Below are positions 38,741-49,452 of a DNA stretch of 64,000 nt, one piece after another. A program made the translations under genes and the position numbers. Under the pieces are notes generated by a model. It searched no databases, was not told the DNA's origin, and saw nothing but the letters and a program-made list of their open reading frames with translations. Numbering within the stretch: position 1 is the first letter of the stretch; every line of letters begins with the position of its first letter. Source of the stretch: Jaapia argillacea MUCL 33604 (lineage: Eukaryota; Basidiomycota; Agaricomycetes; Jaapiales; Jaapiaceae); contig KL197711.1 of NCBI GenBank assembly GCA_000697665.1, positions 1,803,254 through 1,867,253 of the forward strand. The letters are read 5' to 3'.

Positions 38741-39956
38741 CCATTTTCTCCCTACGTGATACGAGGCAAAGCGATACAAGTGACGTTGCGTCTCTCCTCA
38801 TATCAGACGATCAACTCCCAAGTGGGCCACGAGGAGGGGACTGAATGGTGGTGGAGCTCAAATTTGACGAGGAGTTTCGCTCCGGGTGGAGGCCAGACAG
38901 TGGGAAAAAGAACCAGTAGTTCCAGCATGGCAAGGGTCGAACATGGGCGAAAGTTCGAAGTATCACAGGAATCAGCTCCTCTTGAGGCCATGTGTGTTGG
39001 CGCAGAAGAAAAATAAGGATAATATAACACCTGAAGCCAACATGGCAATGGCAAAGTAAGATCATCCGAGGGGTGGTCTGATGTCCGATGCCATGCGCGA
39101 GAAGGGGACCAAGACGAAACCTCAAGTTGGAGTGGGGCCAGAGCAAGACCGGAGTCCAGATTTCGATGCAGTTCAACTCCAAGCACTTCAAGTGATTGTG
39201 GTTTCGACTTTGCCACGTGCACGTGGAGTCCATGTGGCCGTGGATTGCTGAAAGTTGAACGTGGTCTTCGCACTAATCACGAAAAACGTTACGCTGAGAA
39301 GAAATATCTCTCCGATCATGTTGCGGCATAAACTCACACCCCTGGGAGCTGTGGACGGGTCCCGACCCTGCCAGTGCTTTGACATGACGACTCCTGCGGT
39401 TCTGCTTGTTCATTTCCGCATCCGCTACGAATAACCACCTCATTCACTCTGTGAGCAAACTGAGAGAATCTCTCCAAGCTAGAATCTAATCTGAGACACC
39501 TATCAGCAAGTCCGTGGAACACTATCTTGCTCCTTTCTTCGTTGAGGGAACTGCTGGACGAAACTGAAGTCCCAGAAGACGAGCGGAAGCGTGAGTCGTT
39601 CCATCATCGACTGATTGAACCCCGTTATTGACAGCTCATCCGATGACCAGCACGTTTAAGGTAGCCCTGATGCACTGGAGCGTGTTTCATACTCTTGCTA
39701 GTACTTTGATGTTCTTTGGTTGATTGAGGGTCGACCTTCTGGCTCCGTCCGAAAACTGCGCAGAGGTGGGGTAAGTTTTTTCAATCTCTCCACAAGGTGA
39801 AACTAAACTGAAAGAGCCTGAAGGGGGTCGTAAGTCGTTCCCTCGCCAGGATTCAGCTCCACTTGAGTACTTGGTCATTGATCACCTGGTTAGGACGCCG
39901 TGTTACGCAAGTTCAGTGATTCCAAGTCAGACTTTGCCAATCGGACGTCAAATCGG
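38741..39956. promoter_or_regulatory. Central divergent region between the two subtype B hydrophobins
   Basis: The two B genes point away from each other across 1382 bases (38667-40048). The region includes the axis of the mirror arrangement. Its reading frames (for example 38803-39273 minus) show no family resemblance, so I treat it as a shared upstream control region. Confidence 0.5.
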
Positions 39957-39963
39957 TATAAAA
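39957..39963 (+). promoter_or_regulatory. TATA box of hydrophobin B copy 2
   Basis: TATAAAA lies 86-92 bases before the ATG at 40049, embedded in GGTATAAAAGC. The minus-strand box of copy 1 has the same GGTATAAAAGC context. Confidence 0.75.
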
Positions 39964-40048
39964 GCATCGCATCTCTTTGTCCAAAGCTCATCCGCACTTC
40001 AGAACACACCCAGTAGTTCACCAGCCTCATTCTCTCTCATAACCAACC

Positions 40049-40507
40049 ATGTTCTCCAAGCTTGCCATCGCTGTCGCCGCCGCTTTCGCCATCCTTGCTG
40101 TCGCCACTCCCACCCCCAACGAGCCCGCCAGCTCCTGCACCACCGGTCCCATCCAGTGCTGCAACACAGTCGAGAGTGCTAGCAGCCCAGCTGCTGCTGG
40201 CATCCTCAAGAGCATTGGCGTCGTCGTTCAGGACGTTAACGCTCTTGTGGGCTTGACTTGCTCTCCCATCACTGCCGTCGGTGTTGGAAGCGGCTCCAGC
40301 TGGTAAGCAATCAAATTCCTTCTCGAACTGGAAAGCAAAGCCTGACGAGAATTCAACCTAGCTCTGCTTCCCCAGTGTGCTGCACTGACAACTCTCACGG
40401 TGCGACTGATTGACCGCATCTCTTACTTCAGTAAGAAGCAGTTCTGACTCGATCCTTTCTCCTCAGGTGGTCTCATCTCCATTGGATGCGTTCCCGTCAC
40501 TCTTTGA
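40049..40507 (+). CDS. Class I hydrophobin, subtype B (copy 2)
   Basis: Exons at 40049-40302, about 40362-40399 and 40467-40507 encode 110 residues. The signal peptide MFSKLAIAVAAAFAILAVAT and linker PTPNEPASS come before the eight-cysteine pattern (SSC, IQCCNTV, LTC, CSASPVCC, SIGC). The second exon is only 38 bases and the third 41, as in all four copies. The mature part is nearly the same as copy B1. The central [20 protein letters not shown] block also matches subtype A, so exchange between subtypes is possible. It should be secreted and assemble on aerial surfaces. Confidence 0.93.
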
Positions 40508-41549
40508 ACACTCTCAAGTCGATATGTAAGATAGGATGCCGTGAAAAGGGTGGTATGGGTTGCGTCGGAACTCTCGATTGATACATAGTTCATACATTGT
40601 ATCAAAACATCCTTGCATGAATTGTTAGTTTTGCCTTCCAGTTTCGAATTGCAAGCCAATATGTTTCCCGACATACCATTTATGGAAATTTGTCCTTGCA
40701 CCAACTTCCCCATCGTGGGTTTGGGATCGACTTCAATCTTCCGTGACATACTATCTTCTGTCCCTCAGGCATGTCGAATAACATGGACTGGACGGCTTTG
40801 GCGGTGACACCATATTTTGAGTCGTCGAGCGGTTCTGGTCACAGTTCCTCTTGCTTTTCCTCGTATAGTCTACATTCAGATTTGCGTCTTCGATGGGTCT
40901 TATCAATGAGTCTCGTCAGCGCAGACCTGAGCTTGTGCAGACTCCCACCGTTTTATGACATGACAAGGCTTCTCGTTGAACTTATTCAAGCGCGGTTACG
41001 ACGATCTTAACCAAGGCCATCGGGACATGACGTCGTGAGTGAGAGATGTTGATATTCTGCGAAGGTGATACTGAATGTTCCACGCAGAACCACCAAAGGC
41101 GGTAACGATCTCAGTGTAGATGTACTACCTCGCGTTGACCCCGTTCGTCATCTTCCGTGTATTCTTGGGTCGAACATGTAACGACAACTCGTGGTGATCC
41201 CAAAACTTCGGTTGTCTATCATGCAAGTGTGCCTGTCATGACGACTCTTGTACCTGCATGGCTTCTTTTGCCGTGCACTCAGTTTTCTGCGAAGACTCTC
41301 GGAGGGAACGATACATTCCCAGGTCTTCATACTTAATCCACTTTTCCCGTAGTACTGATCTTCTGAACAAGTGTTGCCTCCCTTGGTGACGTCGGAGGTC
41401 GTCTGGTCGTCTGTCGACCCTGTCCATGTTCACAGGGCTCCAGCTTTCTTTCAAAATTTCCGAGCGTCGTATCGCCAACCGACATCATATCCGTATCACG
41501 AGTCGACAACAGAAGGTCATCATCACCAGGATCTGTCATTCAAAAACGG
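40508..41549. other. Spacer between hydrophobins B2 and A2
   Basis: About 1 kb with the 3' region of B2 and the promoter of A2. No supported gene is seen. Confidence 0.5.
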
Positions 41550-41556
41550 CATAAAA
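41550..41556 (+). promoter_or_regulatory. Variant TATA box of hydrophobin A copy 2
   Basis: CATAAAA lies 67-73 bases before the ATG, the same place as TATAAAA in the other three genes. The first base differs from the consensus. Confidence 0.55.
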
Positions 41557-41622
41557 CCAGGTGGTATTCATCTTCAAGTCCCCATCCGAGTTCACCAGTC
41601 GTACTCAGTTCTCTCAACAAAC

Positions 41623-42044
41623 ATGTTCGCCAAAGCTTTCTCCGCAGCCGCCCTCTTCTCTATCCTTGCCGTCGCCACAGCCCAGTGCACCACTGGCGCC
41701 CTTCAGTGCTGTGACACTGTCGAGCCTGCGAGCAGCCCTGCTGCTGCGGGTATCCTCAAAAGCATTGGGGTCGTTGTTCAAGACGTCAACGCCCTTGTTG
41801 GGTTGACTTGCTCTCCCATCACTGCCGTCGGTGTTGGTAGCGGATCTGCCTGGTAAGCGATCGCCACCTTAAGGATTGTCGAGTAGGGTCTGACGATGTG
41901 TATTACAGCACCGCTAACCCAGTCTGCTGCACCGATAACTCTTGGGGTATGGATGCTCGATATTTCCTGTTTCTTTTGGGACGAGTACTGACGTGAACTG
42001 TAGGTTCCCTCATCTCCATTGGATGCGTTCCAGTCACTGCCTAG
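41623..42044 (+). CDS. Class I hydrophobin, subtype A (copy 2)
   Basis: Exon 1 is 41623-41852. A 38-base second exon and a 41-base third exon ending at the TAG at 42042-42044 give 102 residues. The signal peptide [20 protein letters not shown] runs straight into the first cysteine, as in copy A1. The cysteine pattern is complete (QC, LQCCDTV, LTC, CTANPVCC, SIGC). The ending is [13 protein letters not shown], shared only with A1. The role is as for the other hydrophobins: a secreted amphipathic coat protein. Confidence 0.93.
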
Positions 42045-42256
42045 ATTAACTGGGATGGAGGGGGGCATGAACGCAGGGGCGTCGGAGAGCAAAGGTGGGG
42101 CTTAGGGCCAAGATCAGGATGTAGCGCTTGTTATCCAGCCATTTTCAATTTCATGAGTCACACCTTTCCACATTGACGAGTCTCCTTTCTCGAAAATGCA
42201 GTTTATAAGCGACAGCGACCACAGATGTGTCGTCAGACAATCAACAGAGGGTACTG

Positions 42257-44375
42257 TTAGAGCGGCAACAAGCCGAGCTCCATAGCTTTGATGAGCAGAC
42301 CCTATGGCCCGGGTTAGACAACGGTGGATAAGAGAAGATCTCTACATACGAGTTGCTTGGATCCCCACCGGGAATGATAGAAATCGCCGGCAGCGTACCA
42401 TAACTAAACGGATGGGTGTTAGGAGACTTTCGGAGATTAAGGTGCTGAGCGTACCCCTGAGTGGCCAGTCGGTCGATAGCTTCCATTAATCTCGCCCTCA
42501 TGGTCTAATCCCCACACCTCTTTTGTCTGCGAGATTATTGAATCGCCAAAAAGTTCCTTCGTATACTCACGAACGCTCTGGTACCCAGTTCTACAGCCAG
42601 GATAAGGATAGCAAGGTGCAAGAAGGGGAATAACATACGCAAAGATTACAACATCAGCCTTGAGGGAGGATCCGTCGGAAAATACCACGGTGTCTTCTGT
42701 GAAGGCTTTGACTTCCACCCCATGCTTGAGTTTGACTTTGCCAGATGCAACTAGCTCTGCACAACCAACGTCCACCCCTGCAGAATTTCTCGTCGAGATC
42801 ATTCAAGAGGAACCATGGGTATGAACACTCACAATGCCCTACGGGAATGTTAGGTCTCAATCAATCGGCAGGGGACAAGAAATACCTGCGAATCTCTCGA
42901 CAACCAACAACGACCGACCGGCACCGTCAGGTCCGTTATTCAACTTGAATCCAGCGGATTCCAGCATCTCGTGAATATCTCGGTCCCGATCCGGTTCAGT
43001 TGACATTCGTGTAATGCCAATTTTCTTGTACAAGCCCATCGGCATTGACGCGAACTTGAAATCACCAACCTCGACCGGGACACCCTCGGGCCAAAGACTG
43101 GCATGACCTTCGGCTAAATTTTTTCCAGAAACAACGCACGTCGAGGAGCGCTGAATCATAGTAACGGACTTCGCTCCACGAAAACAGAGATCCTGGCACA
43201 TGTCGGCAGCTGTGTTGGCGGCGCCAACGACGACCACTCGTTTTCCGGAATAGAGATGCCCACCCTGATAGGAAGCTGCGTGGAGGACCTCACCTCTGAA
43301 TTTGGGATCAGGGTCAAGGGGAAGGAGGGGAGCACCCAACGTCCCTGTAGCGAGAACGATATGAGTAGGATGGAGTTCGACTGTCGTCCCATTACGGTTG
43401 AGACCGAGATTCCACTTCTTCTTCGCAGAGTCGTAGGTTGGTTGTGGAATAATGCTGGTATTCGTCCAAACGACAAGGTCTTGGCTGACGGGATATTGCT
43501 CAAGCCAGTCTGCGAGTTTGTCGCGTGGAGTGAAAATAGGCCAATTGTGGGGATATGGTTGATAGAGAACTGTTCGTAATCAGGGTCTGGAACACAATGT
43601 CATGATCGAAAACAACGCACGACTGGAGTGCATGCGTGGGGTATGAAGTGATAGAGTTGGGTATCGTTCACGCCATGTATCGCCGACTCTTGCCTTGCGT
43701 TCAATCACCAGGGTCGGGATGTTGAGCGACTTGAACCTCGCAGCGATCTGAAGACCCGTCTGGCCCGCACCCACTGCAAAAACGCATTAATTCCACACTT
43801 TGGGGAAAGAAGTATATCCACAAACCGATGACCACCAAAGGATCATTTTCAATTCTTCTTTGCCTTTCAGCCTTAACTTCACTCCACGAAAGCGTGTGGC
43901 CACCGTAAACCCCAAGTTCTGGCCCACTCTCTTCGTACCCCTTCAACTCATCCATCATCATAGAAACCGATATCGCCTTCCATTGTCCGATATTTTCTCC
44001 GGCTTCGTTGAATAGTAGACGAGCCAGTCCTCTCCCACGAGAAATGGTCGTCTCGAATTTGAATGCCAACTCGATACCAGATACCGAAGCGGTCAGAGTA
44101 AAGGAGGTGGGTGCGAGATGAGGACTCTCATCAAGTTTCACCTTCGATATTTGAACCTTCTGCAAGACACCACGGAGATAGTTAGCGATATTTTGCGGCC
44201 CTTCCAGTGAACGGGTGTCCCAAGAGAAAGTCAAGACATCTCGTAACCATCCATCAGGCATGAAAGTCGTCACCAGAGCGTCGACATCACCGGCAATGAG
44301 ATGTGTTGAAAAGAGATGGAGCCAGTCCTTGGCGACAAGCCGGTAGCCGGGCGGGTCAAAGGGAGGGAGGACCAT
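42257..44375 (-). CDS. Flavin-dependent monooxygenase with N-terminal NTF2-like domain
   Basis: The first exon (ATG at 44375) encodes about 190 residues of NTF2/SnoaL-like sequence (LHLFSTHLIAGDVDALVTTF to GQWKAISVSMMMDELKGYE). The FAD motif VVIGAGQTGLQIAARF comes next, split by an intron, then GDTWRERYPTLSLHTPR, LYQPYPHNWPIFTPRDKLAD, IVLATGTLGAP, the NADPH motif VVVVGAANTAADMCQDL and the C-terminal TGHSGLWYAAGDFYHSRWGS. This is the layout of flavin-containing (YUCCA/FMO-like) monooxygenases. It uses NADPH and O2 to oxygenate an unknown small molecule. A 6-base microexon at 42833-42838 seems needed to give FAGHWVDVGCAEL. The stop is TAA ending at 42257. Confidence 0.87.
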
Positions 44376-44933
44376 GTTGACTTGTTCAGCATGAGGATTT
44401 CTCTTCGGCCATGGGCTATCATAGTACGATACGTGCTGGGAAGCTCACGAGGATGACGATAAAATAACTATCGATGCTACCCAGGGGGACGAACCAATGT
44501 GAGACGTGGAATTACGCAATTTGACATCCAGATGGCGGTAAGAAATCACCCTGGGATGAAGGCTTTCACGGTCGGCAGGAAAAGGCACGAGATTTCTGAA
44601 GGCTGTGGGATATTTGGCTTTACATCCAGGATTAGGCCTGGCATGCCAATATATGAGTGTAGCTTCAGAGGCAATCGGCTCGGGTTCGAGCACACATATA
44701 TAAATGTGTTCGTAGTTTTTTGCGATAATTGCTCCACGACTTGGTGGAACTGACTTCGCAAACTTAAGACGGATTGGGAACGATCGATGATCGCTTTCTT
44801 GTTCGCCATTTGGTCGCCATGTGGCCTCCACAACTACTGGCCGGAGGCCCCGGGCGTCAATGTCCCGTTGATAATTCGAGCCTCAACATACAACTTGACA
44901 TTAATATTCTGTCTCTCTACTTCCTATTGTTTC
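44376..44933. promoter_or_regulatory. Divergent promoter region of the monooxygenase and AT-hook genes
   Basis: The two starts face away across 558 bases. No supported reading frame, RNA or repeat is seen. Confidence 0.5.
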
Positions 44934-47862
44934 ATGGAAACACAGAACAGAAGGCGTGGTCGACCCAAGGGGTCCCGAAACAAACCCGATGCTGGCCCTG
45001 TGGGGAGGCCTCGCAAGGATGGTCAACCTCCGCGGAAGCGTCACAGAGATCCTGACGCAGAACCATTCCATGTCCACGAAGGTGACATACAAGCTGTATC
45101 GAACGGATAAACTATCGGGTGCTTACCCCCAACGGATTGTCCACGATCTATACAGGGCACGGACAAGCCATCTTGGAAAGTCAACAGGTCGTTGATCAAG
45201 ATACCGGACACGTTCTCCACACCATTGTCTGCTCAAATCAGCTTTCCCTGGCTGATGATCCTGTTGTTGTGGCTTCTGGACAACCCAGGCAAAAGAAACC
45301 TCTTGGTCGACCCAAAGGGTCGAAGAACAGACCTGATTGCGGACCCGTTGGTCGGCCAAGGAAGGACGGTCTACCACCACAACGCCGAACCCAAGCAGCA
45401 GAGGGTGAGATCTTTTTCCAGCTCTTTACATTGTATTTAATGCACAACGACCACACGCCCATCTTGACACAGCCAGCCCTCAGATTTCGGTTCCTGAAGC
45501 ACAAACTACAAATGTAGGACAAGGTGAGATTTAGGGGTATCGTTGAGAAACACTCGCTTACTCTTTGTCCACTCCTGACAGCTTGGCAATCCGGGCCCCA
45601 ACAGAGGGAGCTTCATGGTCAGACATACTCAACCATGTCGGAATCAAACCCCACCGGGTTTGCTTCTGCTTCAACCAGTCTGGCGGTCGTGCCGATCGAA
45701 GCCTCTCAAGTAGCGCCTAGTGACGTCCAAGAGGCAGCGCGTGTTGTATCCCCGGGTCCACACACCAAAAGACCTCGGGGTCGTCCCAAGGGCACAAAGA
45801 ACGGACCCAACGCTGGAAATGTCGGACGTCCCAGGAAAGATGGAAATCCCCCGCAAAGGAGGTTATCGAAGGAGAACCCCGCTATCCCCCAACAAAGTAC
45901 TCTATATACCCCACCCCTGTCATATTTGCTTCTAATATCTCTCGTTTCAGGTTCACAAGGTTACATTCACCGTGAGTCCTACATGCATTCCACGTCAAGG
46001 CGGCTTTGGATTTGACCCCAAATCAGTTGCCCACGGAGTGTTCATGAGACCATCCGAATCTCCTCCTATCCCTCGCATCGAAACCGCATCTGAATCCCTT
46101 TCTCGTGATCAAGTCCCGCCTATGGGCAGCTTGACGCCACCTCAATGGTCACCTTCTCTACATGACTCTGTTCTGGATCCTCGATTGCGCTCGATTTCAC
46201 ATCGTTCCAACCACATCCCAATGCAACAGCCCTCTCCAGAATTAACCTCTTCCGAACTCGATAACGATCAGGGTAGGTTCGAATTACCCAAGTTCATCAG
46301 CCAAGAAATTGATTTGCTCACATAGATATCTCGTCTCAACCACCTTCTCAATCAAACTCAACAAGCTCATCGGATGCAGTGCACTCATGGACGCATCCTT
46401 CACCCTCCAATTCTTCGCCGCAATCTCAAGCTGTTCCCTCTTCTTCAGAAGTCTACCATCCGATGTCACCACGCCCATCGATATCGACATTAACACCATC
46501 AGCCGAATCGTGGTTCTGTCTTTTTCCTGCCTCTGTTTTGCCAGAGTTACCGACAATGCTGTCTCAATTGTCCGCTTCAATCCAATCTGCCCTAAGGCCT
46601 TCACAAAGTGGACGTACCCCGCCAACATCTGGGCAGCAAGACTCTCGCACACCAAACTCTGCTGATCGCGATCAGGAAACCATTTCGGCAGGGCACAAGC
46701 GGCGTAACCGTCATGACATTGTTAACCCATCGTCGGAGAAGCGACCCCGAGTATCGAGTGATGTAACTCCCCTTCTAGTGAGTACACAGGTCGATACCCA
46801 AGAATGTCACACGACGGCTTCAAACGTTATCACTAACACTTGTCCCCAGTCTTTCTCGCCGCATTTTCCTGGAAACCAAGCGTCGTCGTCCACCCAATCT
46901 TCCTCCTCATCTCAACCATTATTTTACATCCTGCCACTGTCCTCTCTCCCTCACCTCCCAACATCCGCCTCGCAATCAGTGGCTCCTTCAAATCCGACTC
47001 CGTCTCTCAATCCACCTGACATATTGGCCCCAACTTCCATGGTTCACCACCCCGAACCTCCAGCACCGGCCGATCTAAGCACCTCAGACTCGATTTCCAA
47101 TCCAGATCATGACACAGATCCGACCAATGACAATACCACTCCCGCCGTAGAAGGCCCAGAGCCTCCCCATCAAGTACCTCTTGACCCTCCCCAACCCGCT
47201 GACGACCTTTCACCTACCGTCCAGAAGACAAGGAAGGCTCGGACTTGCACGAAATGCAGGGGCACAGACTGCGACGGACGTTGGGGTGTTCGGCGATGTC
47301 CAGTGCTTCTCAGGGCTGCGGGAGTGAGAAAACTTTCTTTGGTATGACCGCTGTATGGTTGATCTTCGGACTGCAGATCATTGTCCAATCGTCCATCCCA
47401 GAACCAGACCTCCCGCCGGAGAGTGCTGGACATGATGCAACGGCAACGACCCAGTCTAGACCAGCGACCAACTCCCTCCTGGCTAGCCACATTCCGGTAT
47501 CAACACAGCATGCATTTTCCATATCAGGTTCTTCTCCAGGTCCCTCAAGGACGCTGGTCGGCGTCTCGGAAATTTCTTCCCTTGACCAAGGAACCCCACC
47601 CGATGCACCAAGTGCAGGCAAGCGGAAACGATCCTGTGTCCATTGCCGGAGCCCTGAATGCAAGGGAAAGTGGGGGGTTGTGAATTGCCCGTTTTATCAA
47701 CAGGTACGGATGCATCTCGAGATGGGGAGTTGTACTGAAAACAAAACATTGGCTTGTGCTCCGCAGCGACAAATTGGCGCCCAGTCGAATCAGGGTAACG
47801 GGAACGATGCTAGTCGTGAGATATTGGAGTGGCATCGAGGGATGGTTTCTTGGAAGTCTTGA
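44934..47862 (+). CDS. AT-hook protein with two Cx2Cx4Cx8C zinc-finger-like motifs
   Basis: Nine exons (44934-45081, 45156-45404, 45473-45523, 45582-45896, 45951-45971, 46027-46272, 46326-47323, 47377-47703, 47767-47862) join into 816 residues. Three modules of the form GRPKG-x2-N-x-P-x2-G-x2-GRPRKDG-x-PP occur, at about residues 8-30, 100-125 and 215-240. Each holds two AT-hook cores (GRPKG and GRPRK), which bind the minor groove of A/T-rich DNA. A long Ser/Pro-rich region follows, then CTKCRGTDCDGRWGVRRC and, about 100 residues later, CVHCRSPECKGKWGVVNC, which have identical cysteine spacing. It is probably a nuclear chromatin or transcription protein. I do not recognise a named family. The intron after the first finger could alternatively start at 47342. 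Confidence 0.75.
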
Positions 47863-48027
47863 GACCACTGAGGAGACCACTTGGTGAACCTAACACTGCC
47901 TCAGCTGGTAATACTCCAACGTTATAGCATAAGCAGCGGCAGTCTATAAGTACATCGAACACGGAGCACTGGCAGATCTGAAACGAATGTCCTGGACGTA
48001 AATATCATCAACAAGATATCGAACGTG

Positions 48028-49284
48028 CTACTCAACCGGCGCAGTGAGATCGACGAAATGGTCCGCAAGACGCTCCTCAATATCCTCCATCAAGACAACC
48101 AACGCTTTTAACGCCGCAGCTCTGCACTGAGGCGTTAACAACGACCCCAAGTCAGAGTTCGCCAGCAAGATGTCCTGCATACATCTCAGTCGACCAAGGA
48201 CATCTGACGATCTGTACTTCAGGGTCTTCTCGTGCTTCCCCGCAGCTAACCACTGGGAATTCCAAACGGACAAACAGCCATGCTGGTGATAAGTGCACCC
48301 GTCTGGCCGGTCGAAGGTGGGGGGAGTGGTACGAAGGACGTCCCAAAGATTGACAAGGGACCAAGAGCCTGAGAGGAGTCGAACGCGTTGATCTCGACTT
48401 AGGGTGTCGTCGAGATGGCATTCACCGGGAGTGGTACGGCTTTCCATGAGTTGGACATAGTAAGCGACACCTTGAAGTGAGCGAAGGTTGTATTTGTCGG
48501 AGAAGGTGAGAGCGGGACCAGGCCAGAGTGTGCGAGAGAGGATTCGGTTCGTCCACTGAGCGATAACGTTATCGCGAAGACGGTGATGGTTGCATAAAAT
48601 GGCGATCTCGAGAACACGGGCTATACGGTCTGAAGAGCAGGAAGCTAGCTCGTTCGAAGGAGTTCCGTACGCCCCGGAAAGGACATTGTAGAGAGCATCA
48701 ACAGCCCAAGTCTCGATCGTCGCAAAGTGGTATTTGTTGGTGATCTCTGCGATTGTGAGCAAGTGACTTATATCTGCCTTCGGCGTGTTATAAACTTGAA
48801 GCTCTGGGGGACTGTGGGCAGTCCGCACGTAGGTGAGTTTGCCAGCTCTCTACGGCGGAAGGCTGGAACACGTACAGAGCATACATTACCCACAACAACG
48901 CACGGAACTGATCAGGCGTGTCTCCAGGAAGAAAGACCGGGTTATCGTCCTTTGACCCCTCCGTGACACCCTTCTTGTCAGAAGGGAGTGAAAACATATT
49001 CTGAAACGCAGAGGAATCTCTGGCCAGCAGAAATCGGTGAACCTGATCGAGACAATCAGCCGTCCGTCATTAGCGAGGTAAATCTATCGCACCTTGAACA
49101 ATATATTATCCACCAGGATGACACAGTCACCATCGTCCAGGTAGTATTGGGTATCACGAGTAGGTTTGGTGCAAACCGCTTCCGTGGGCTCATCTATCGA
49201 AATCTCCTCAGTCTTCTGCCGCTTCCGCGCGGGTTCGACTGACTCCCAGTCATCAGCAGAGCTCGATGTGTGTTCCGATTCCAT
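48028..49284 (-). CDS. BTB/POZ-domain protein
   Basis: Three exons. The first begins MESEHTSSSADDWESVEPAR at 49284 and leads into the BTB core YYLDDGDCVILVDNILFKVH, RFLLARDSSAFQNMFSLP and GDTPDQFRALLWVMYAL across two introns. The rest is helical: LLTIAEITNKYHFATIETWA, the cell-type typical helix after BTB, and a long C-terminal part ending LADHFVDLTAPVE. This matches the large BTB family expanded in Agaricomycetes, with no kelch or MATH partner. Such proteins may serve as Cullin-3 adaptors or transcription partners; this is inferred. It shares a 168-base divergent promoter with eIF3i. The upstream in-frame ATG at 49353 is an alternative start. Confidence 0.82.
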
Positions 49285-49452
49285 CTGGTTCAACGTGTGG
49301 CGCGCCGTAGAGGGCGAAACAAGGTTATGGAACCCATCGACAACGGAGGACAAGCAGTGCGCTACCGAAAAGTCTCACGCTATTTGAAGCACTGACTGTG
49401 AAGGAACTTTGTGGACAAGTTCCCCAACAAAAAATCTTGCTCTCATACAACC

